A stretch of 9,782 nucleotides of DNA from Chryseobacterium sp. UBA6632 (lineage in GTDB: Bacteria; Bacteroidota; Bacteroidia; Flavobacteriales; Weeksellaceae): NCBI GenBank assembly GCA_002455915.1, contig DKLU01000233.1, positions 1 to 9,782 on the forward strand, given 5' to 3'. Under the pieces are notes generated by a model that saw only the letters and a program-made list of their open reading frames with translations, ran no database searches and was not told the DNA's origin. Shown piece by piece: positions 6,722 through 9,782 of the stretch. Position numbers and translations under genes: made by a program. Within the stretch, counting starts at the first letter, position 1; the number at the start of each line of letters is the position of its first letter.

Positions 6722-6817
6722 ATGCTTCGACTTCGCTCTGCATGACATCGCTACAAATTAACTGCTAATAAAAAACACTTAGTATTAGGAATGTCATACC
6801 AAGCGAAGTCGAAGCAT
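6722..6817. repeat. REP-like intergenic inverted repeat, 27-bp arms
   Basis: The arms are 6722-6748 and 6791-6817, separated by 42 bp. The outer 16 bp (ATGCTTCGACTTCGCT and its complement) and the inner 7 bp (ATGACAT) are perfect; three of the four bases between them mismatch, so 24 of 27 positions pair. A smaller hairpin, CTAATA/TATTAG (6765-6770 and 6783-6788), sits in the spacer. The GC content of the arms is well above the surrounding DNA. Words of the type GCTTCGACTTCGCT...CATGACA are, in my recollection, a common dispersed palindrome in flavobacterial genomes. Lying between tcdA and rnpA on the same strand, it could end tcdA transcription or protect mRNA ends. Confidence 0.8.
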
Positions 6818-6869
6818 CTCTATTAAAATCAAAAAACAAGAAAATTTCCCCTATATTTACAGTCCGTAA

Positions 6870-7250
6870 ATGACAAATTTCAAATATCCCAGAGCCGAAA
6901 AACTCAAAAAAAATACCGAGATCTCTTTGCTTTTCGAAAAAGGCAAATGGAAAACGAATGGGAATTTGAGAATTATTGTGCTAAAAGATAAGCCTGCAGC
7001 GCCTGTTGAAAGTACTAAATTTGCAGTTTCGGTTTCTAAAAAATATTTCAAAAAAGCGGTTCACCGAAATCGTATCAAAAGACTTTTGCGTGAATGTTAC
7101 CGTTTAAACAAAGAACTTTTCAAAGAAGCTTTTGGCGAAAAAACAGCAGCCATGCTATTTTGGATTTCCCCGGAATTACCTCAGAAATTTCAGGATGTTG
7201 AAGCACAATTTATCAAGCTTTGTCAGGCTCAGCATCAGAAAAAATCTTAG
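6870..7250 (+). CDS. rnpA: Ribonuclease P protein component
   Basis: RnpA is the small basic protein that binds the catalytic RNase P RNA and helps it cleave the 5' leader from pre-tRNAs. The 126-residue length fits the family. The signature is clear: FAVSVSKKYFKKAVHRNRIKR (51-71), containing the RNR box at 66-68 and running on into LLRECYR, with the family start FKYPRAEKLKKNTEISLLFEKGK at 4-26. The protein is rich in Lys and Arg, as expected for an RNA binder. It is not next to rpmH or dnaA, unlike in many bacteria, and a separate location is what I expect in flavobacteria. The ATG at 6870 follows a TATATTTA word at 6852-6859, a near match to the -7 box, but the leader would be only a few bases, so the promoter is unclear. 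Confidence 0.95.
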   Translation: MTNFKYPRAEKLKKNTEISLLFEKGKWKTNGNLRIIVLKDKPAAPVESTKFAVSVSKKYFKKAVHRNRIKRLLRECYRLNKELFKEAFGEKTAAMLFWISPELPQKFQDVEAQFIKLCQAQHQKKS

Positions 7251-7330
7251 TTTCTTTATCTAAAATTAATCATTTTAATTATTCGTTTTTTGAACTATTG
7301 AGAACATTTAAGTGGTTAAACTTAGTTAAG

Positions 7331-7351
7331 GAAAAATCAAATTGATTTTTC
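7331..7351. repeat. AT-rich palindrome after rnpA
   Basis: GAAAAATCAA and TTGATTTTTC are perfect 10-bp arms around a single central A. As RNA it would form an eight-pair, AU-rich stem with a 5-nt loop, followed by a short T-rich stretch. It begins 81 bp after the rnpA stop, so it might be a weak terminator, a protein-binding site, or part of a dispersed repeat. Confidence 0.45.
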
Positions 7352-7502
7352 TCTAAATTTGATCTTATCTTAATTTTCTAAACTTCTTAACAGAAATCTT
7401 AATGGTTTAACTAAAGGAGTTTCATAATAATTTAAAATTTGAGGAAAGTAAAGTTGGGAAATTTCACCATCAATTGTTCCAAACTTTATTGCTTAGATTT
7501 TG

Positions 7503-7510
7503 TAACTTTA
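7503..7510 (+). promoter_or_regulatory. Possible -7 box for the DUF4126 gene
   Basis: TAACTTTA is one base from the TAnnTTTG consensus and ends 27 bp before the ATG at 7538, which is a suitable leader length. TTG words occur upstream (7474-7476 and 7489-7491) but at the wrong spacing. If real, it argues that translation starts at 7538 and not further upstream. Confidence 0.25.
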
Positions 7511-7537
7511 GGGAAAACAATTAATCTGAAAATTAAA

Positions 7538-8146
7538 ATGTTAGACCAAGTTCCCTATTTACCTTATGTAGTAAGTTCCTTTATTGGAATCGGATTGGCG
7601 GCCGCAACAGGATTCCGTGTATTTCTTCCGATGTTTGCCGTAAGTTTAGCTTCCTTTATGGGCTGGATTCCTATGAATGAACACTTTGAATGGCTTTCAG
7701 GGCTTCCCACGCTAATCACCACAGGAATTGCAACCATCGTGGAAGTTTTGGCCTATTACATTCCTTTTGTGGATCATTTATTAGACACTTTATCCGTTCC
7801 ATTGGCAACGATTGCGGGATCTGTACTTTTTGCCAGTCAGTTTGCTGATCTGGGAACATTTCCTCAATGGTCACTGGCGCTTATCGCCGGAGGAGGAACA
7901 GCAGCTACGATCAGTTCGGGGTTTGCGGGAATTCGGGCAGCCTCCACAGCTACAACGGGAGGATTGGGAAATTCAGTCGTAGGAACCACAGAAACTGCAG
8001 GCGCAGGAATTATGGCGGTTTTAGCGATGGCTTTGCCCATTTTGGCAGGTATTTGTGCTATTGTTTTGGTAATCTTTATTTTAGTCGCCGGAAGAAAACT
8101 CTGGAGAAAATTCAAAAACAGAAAAACGGCAGCGAGCACTCCATAA
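7538..8146 (+). CDS. DUF4126 family integral membrane protein
   Basis: This is a 202-residue membrane protein of unknown function. I start it at the ATG at 7538. The open frame reaches back to a TTG at 7439, but those 33 codons contain no ATG, encode a soluble, unrelated-looking stretch and overlap a promoter-like box. From 7538 the protein begins MLDQVPYLPYVVSS and enters the characteristic GIGLAAATGFRVFLPMFAVS (17-36). Hydrophobic segments lie at about 11-41, 57-75, 88-103, 113-131 and 158-184. The last is followed by a basic tail (RKLWRKFKNRK) that should face the cytoplasm. The stretch at 117-160 is very rich in Gly, Ala, Thr and Ser, including the segment GIRAASTATTGGLGNS. These features match DUF4126. 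No partner gene is adjacent, and the gene converges with the long acidic gene. Confidence 0.82.
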   Translation: MLDQVPYLPYVVSSFIGIGLAAATGFRVFLPMFAVSLASFMGWIPMNEHFEWLSGLPTLITTGIATIVEVLAYYIPFVDHLLDTLSVPLATIAGSVLFASQFADLGTFPQWSLALIAGGGTAATISSGFAGIRAASTATTGGLGNSVVGTTETAGAGIMAVLAMALPILAGICAIVLVIFILVAGRKLWRKFKNRKTAASTP

Positions 8147-8151
8147 AAAAA

Positions 8152-8171
8152 TCCCGATTCAAAAACCGGGA
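8152..8171. terminator. Hairpin terminator between convergent genes
   Basis: TCCCG and CGGGA form a 5-bp GC-rich stem around a 10-nt loop in the 31-bp gap between the two convergent genes. On the minus strand the stem is followed at once by a run of seven T (8145-8151 region), a textbook rho-independent terminator for the acidic gene. On the plus strand the following sequence is less U-rich at first, then has ATTTTTT (8181-8187), so it may also stop transcription from the DUF4126 gene. Confidence 0.75.
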
Positions 8172-8177
8172 CTTCTA

Positions 8178-9782
8178 TTAATTTTTTGTTCTTATATCTT
8201 TTACTTCCTGAATTTTAGCTTCAAAATGCTCTTTTTTCTCAGGATGCTTTTTGATTAATATTTCGAAAGCTTTAATGGCTTTGGTATACAATTTTTGTTC
8301 TGTATATAAATTGGCTAGCGTTTCCGTCATTAAGTGTGAAATATCTCCGGTTTTTTCTTTCACCACATACGAGCTTTCATCTTTTAACTGACTAATTCTC
8401 GGGTTATTTTCAATGAAAGTCTCAATCGCTTTAGTCTTAATCTGCGTTTTTTGTTTATCTTCTTCCTCCGGTCTGTCGATTTTCAACCAACTTTGCCAAG
8501 TGTTGATAAATCCGGGAACGTTACTATCCAGAATATTAGGCAGTTTCTTTTCTTCAACAACCTTTTTAATCTCTTCCGGTTTTTCTTCCTTAACTTCTTC
8601 TTTTATAGGTTCAGTAGGTTTCCAACTTGAAATATCAGAACCAAAGAACGACACATTCATTACAGGAGTTTCTTCTTTAGAATCAGACGATTTCTCTTCT
8701 TGTACAGGTTCTTCAGGAGTTTTAATTTCTTCAGCTTTATCCTCAATTAATTCAGGAATATCTTCGACGATGGGTAAAACTTCTTCAGCTTTTACTTCAT
8801 CTTTAGCCTCATCCACTTTCGGATTTTCAACAATTACAGGGTCTACTTCAGGTACTTCAACCTGTTGATTTTTAGACAATAAAGAATCTGGAACGTGAGA
8901 TTCAAAACTCATTGGTTTCCATGCAGATTTTACTTCTTCTACTTCTGAAACCGCTTCATTTTCATTAACTGTTTCTTCAATTTGTTCTAAAGGCTGCTCC
9001 TTTTCTTCAATAGGTTCAACTATTTCAGCAACTGGTTTTTCTTCTTTTGCCTCTTCAGGTTTAACCTCAAAACTTTGAGTTTCAGCAAAACTTATATCGT
9101 GATTTCCAACAGGTTCAGTCTCATTTTCCGTTTCAACAGCGACTGATTTTGTTTCCTTCATTTTCTTTTCAACCTCTTCAATCAAACGACGCATTTCGTC
9201 TTCATGTTTATTGATATTTGGTTGAACAATATCTTCCTCTTTTATTGGAGTTTCTGTTCGTTCAGATTCAATCTTAATTTCTGGAAGGAAAGAATCCGTC
9301 CCGTGGAAACTTAGTTCAGAATCATCCTCAACAATCGTTTCTTCAGCATGATCTGAAGCAATTTCCTCTTCATGAATAATCGTTTCCGAAGTAAATTGTG
9401 TATCTTTTTTTTCTGTTGAATGATCCTCTTCTTCAATAACAGATTCTTCTTCAGTGGTATTTAATTCAGAATCAATTTCAATATTTTCTTTTTCAGTTTC
9501 TTCCTGAATTTCAATTGTTTCCTGATTTTCAACTTCGGCATTTTCTACAACCTCAGTTTCAGGATTTAATGATTCTGTTTCGTGAAAACTTATATTTTCT
9601 TCATCATTTACAGTTTCGTTCACTTTCTCTGAAGAAATATGATCTTCATTAATGATGACTTCAGGCGTAAATTCGGCATTTTCGTCAGCAAGTGTTTCAT
9701 TCATGAAATCTTCTTCGCCTTCAAAAAGAATTCTGTTTCTTTCGCCGTCTACGTACATATAATTTGCATCAACTTCAGATGT
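8178..9782 (-). CDS. Glu-rich repetitive protein with TPR-like C-terminus, 5' end beyond right edge
   Basis: I do not recognise a defined family name. The first in-frame ATG inside the window is at 9758 (526 residues), but the frame stays open for eight more codons (TSEVDANY) to the edge, so the true start is probably outside. Residues below are counted from 9758. Residues about 20-400 are low-complexity, in places about one third Glu, with Val, Ile, Pro, Lys and Ser, and are probably disordered. Within it, residues 30-67 and 122-160 are two copies of a repeat ending in ISFHETESLNPE and LSFHGTDSFLPE, with further echoes at 222-235 and 368-383. The C-terminus (about 408-526) is folded: a Trp-containing segment (FINTWQSWLKIDRP) and TPR-like helices at 473-520. 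I recall flavobacterial proteins with a helical N-terminus and this kind of C-terminus, so the missing part may be helical. No signal peptide is visible here. Function is unknown. Confidence 0.8.
   Translation of the reverse strand, partial: TSEVDANYMYVDGERNRILFEGEEDFMNETLADENAEFTPEVIINEDHISSEKVNETVNDEENISFHETESLNPETEVVENAEVENQETIEIQEETEKENIEIDSELNTTEEESVIEEEDHSTEKKDTQFTSETIIHEEEIASDHAEETIVEDDSELSFHGTDSFLPEIKIESERTETPIKEEDIVQPNINKHEDEMRRLIEEVEKKMKETKSVAVETENETEPVGNHDISFAETQSFEVKPEEAKEEKPVAEIVEPIEEKEQPLEQIEETVNENEAVSEVEEVKSAWKPMSFESHVPDSLLSKNQQVEVPEVDPVIVENPKVDEAKDEVKAEEVLPIVEDIPELIEDKAEEIKTPEEPVQEEKSSDSKEETPVMNVSFFGSDISSWKPTEPIKEEVKEEKPEEIKKVVEEKKLPNILDSNVPGFINTWQSWLKIDRPEEEDKQKTQIKTKAIETFIENNPRISQLKDESSYVVKEKTGDISHLMTETLANLYTEQKLYTKAIKAFEILIKKHPEKKEHFEAKIQEVKDIRTKN

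Larger units (their letters stand above)
7251..7537. other. AT-rich gap with repeated words and a palindrome
   Basis: This 287-bp gap shows no convincing gene. It holds a direct repeat, TGGTTAAACT at 7313-7322 and TGGTTTAACT at 7403-7412 (9 of 10 bases), and many TTAA/GTTAA words such as CTTAGTTAAG and CTTCTTAAC. Between the two copies lies a palindrome at 7331-7351. The pattern resembles dispersed intergenic repeats of flavobacteria, but only one copy is visible, so this stays a suspicion. The last 35 bp hold a possible promoter for the DUF4126 gene. Confidence 0.4.

Noticed and set aside
6857..7051. Minus-strand frame of 64 codons
   Set aside because: Opposite rnpA, which has the full RNase P protein signature.
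7413..7419. AAAGGAG, a Shine-Dalgarno-like word
   Set aside because: No start codon at suitable spacing; the nearest in-frame candidate is a TTG 20 bp away, and these bacteria rarely use such sites.
7864..8181. Alternative frames on both strands inside the DUF4126 gene
   Set aside because: Low-complexity products that depend on the Gly/Ala-rich coding of the real gene.
8413..8868. Plus-strand frame of 151 codons with a hydrophobic, Ser-rich product
   Set aside because: It is the reverse of the Glu-rich coding region; GAA/GAG-type codons read backwards give Ser, Phe and Leu. No promoter or family match.
1..9782. CRISPR array, tRNA, rRNA, prophage or transposase
   Set aside because: I looked for regularly spaced repeats, cloverleaf-like sequences and transposase motifs and saw none.

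Overview
The window looks like ordinary chromosomal DNA from a member of the Bacteroidota, most likely a Chryseobacterium-like flavobacterium. The evidence is an AT-rich base composition, no Shine-Dalgarno sequences in front of the genes, several TAnnTTTG-type -7 promoter boxes, a Bacteroidota-type RNA polymerase omega subunit, and a DUF4835/PorD-like protein that is known only from this phylum. The genus is inferred from protein style and gene order, not from a search.

Left block (1-4522, all minus strand). In transcription order this reads bamD, rpoZ, coaBC, a DUF4835/PorD-like gene and recN, and recN runs off the left edge. It mixes outer-membrane assembly (BamD lipoprotein), the RNA polymerase omega subunit, coenzyme A synthesis (CoaBC), a probable type IX secretion accessory protein and DNA repair (RecN). 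Gaps are 37 to 123 bp. TAnnTTTG boxes precede bamD, rpoZ and recN, so the block may be one operon with internal promoters. A 14-bp RNA stem lies between rpoZ and coaBC.

Middle block (4626-7250). A TetR-family regulator on the minus strand is divergent from a plus-strand pair, a short TatD-family hydrolase and tcdA, which overlap by 8 bp. A 14-bp palindrome sits in the middle of the divergent spacer and is the best operator candidate in the window. After tcdA comes a long intergenic inverted repeat of the REP-like kind, then rnpA, the protein subunit of RNase P.

Right block (7251-9782). A 287-bp AT-rich gap with palindromic and repeated words precedes a DUF4126 membrane protein on the plus strand. 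It converges, across a hairpin terminator, with a long, very glutamate-rich minus-strand gene that has internal repeats and a TPR-like C-terminus. The reading frame of that gene is open to the right edge, so its true N-terminus is outside the window.

I see no prophage, transposase, CRISPR, tRNA, rRNA or defence system. The items most worth a second look are the REP-like repeat, the residue substitutions in the CoaC half of CoaBC, the repeat-bearing acidic protein, the TetR operator candidate and the coiled-coil tail on BamD. None of these is strong evidence for a new system.
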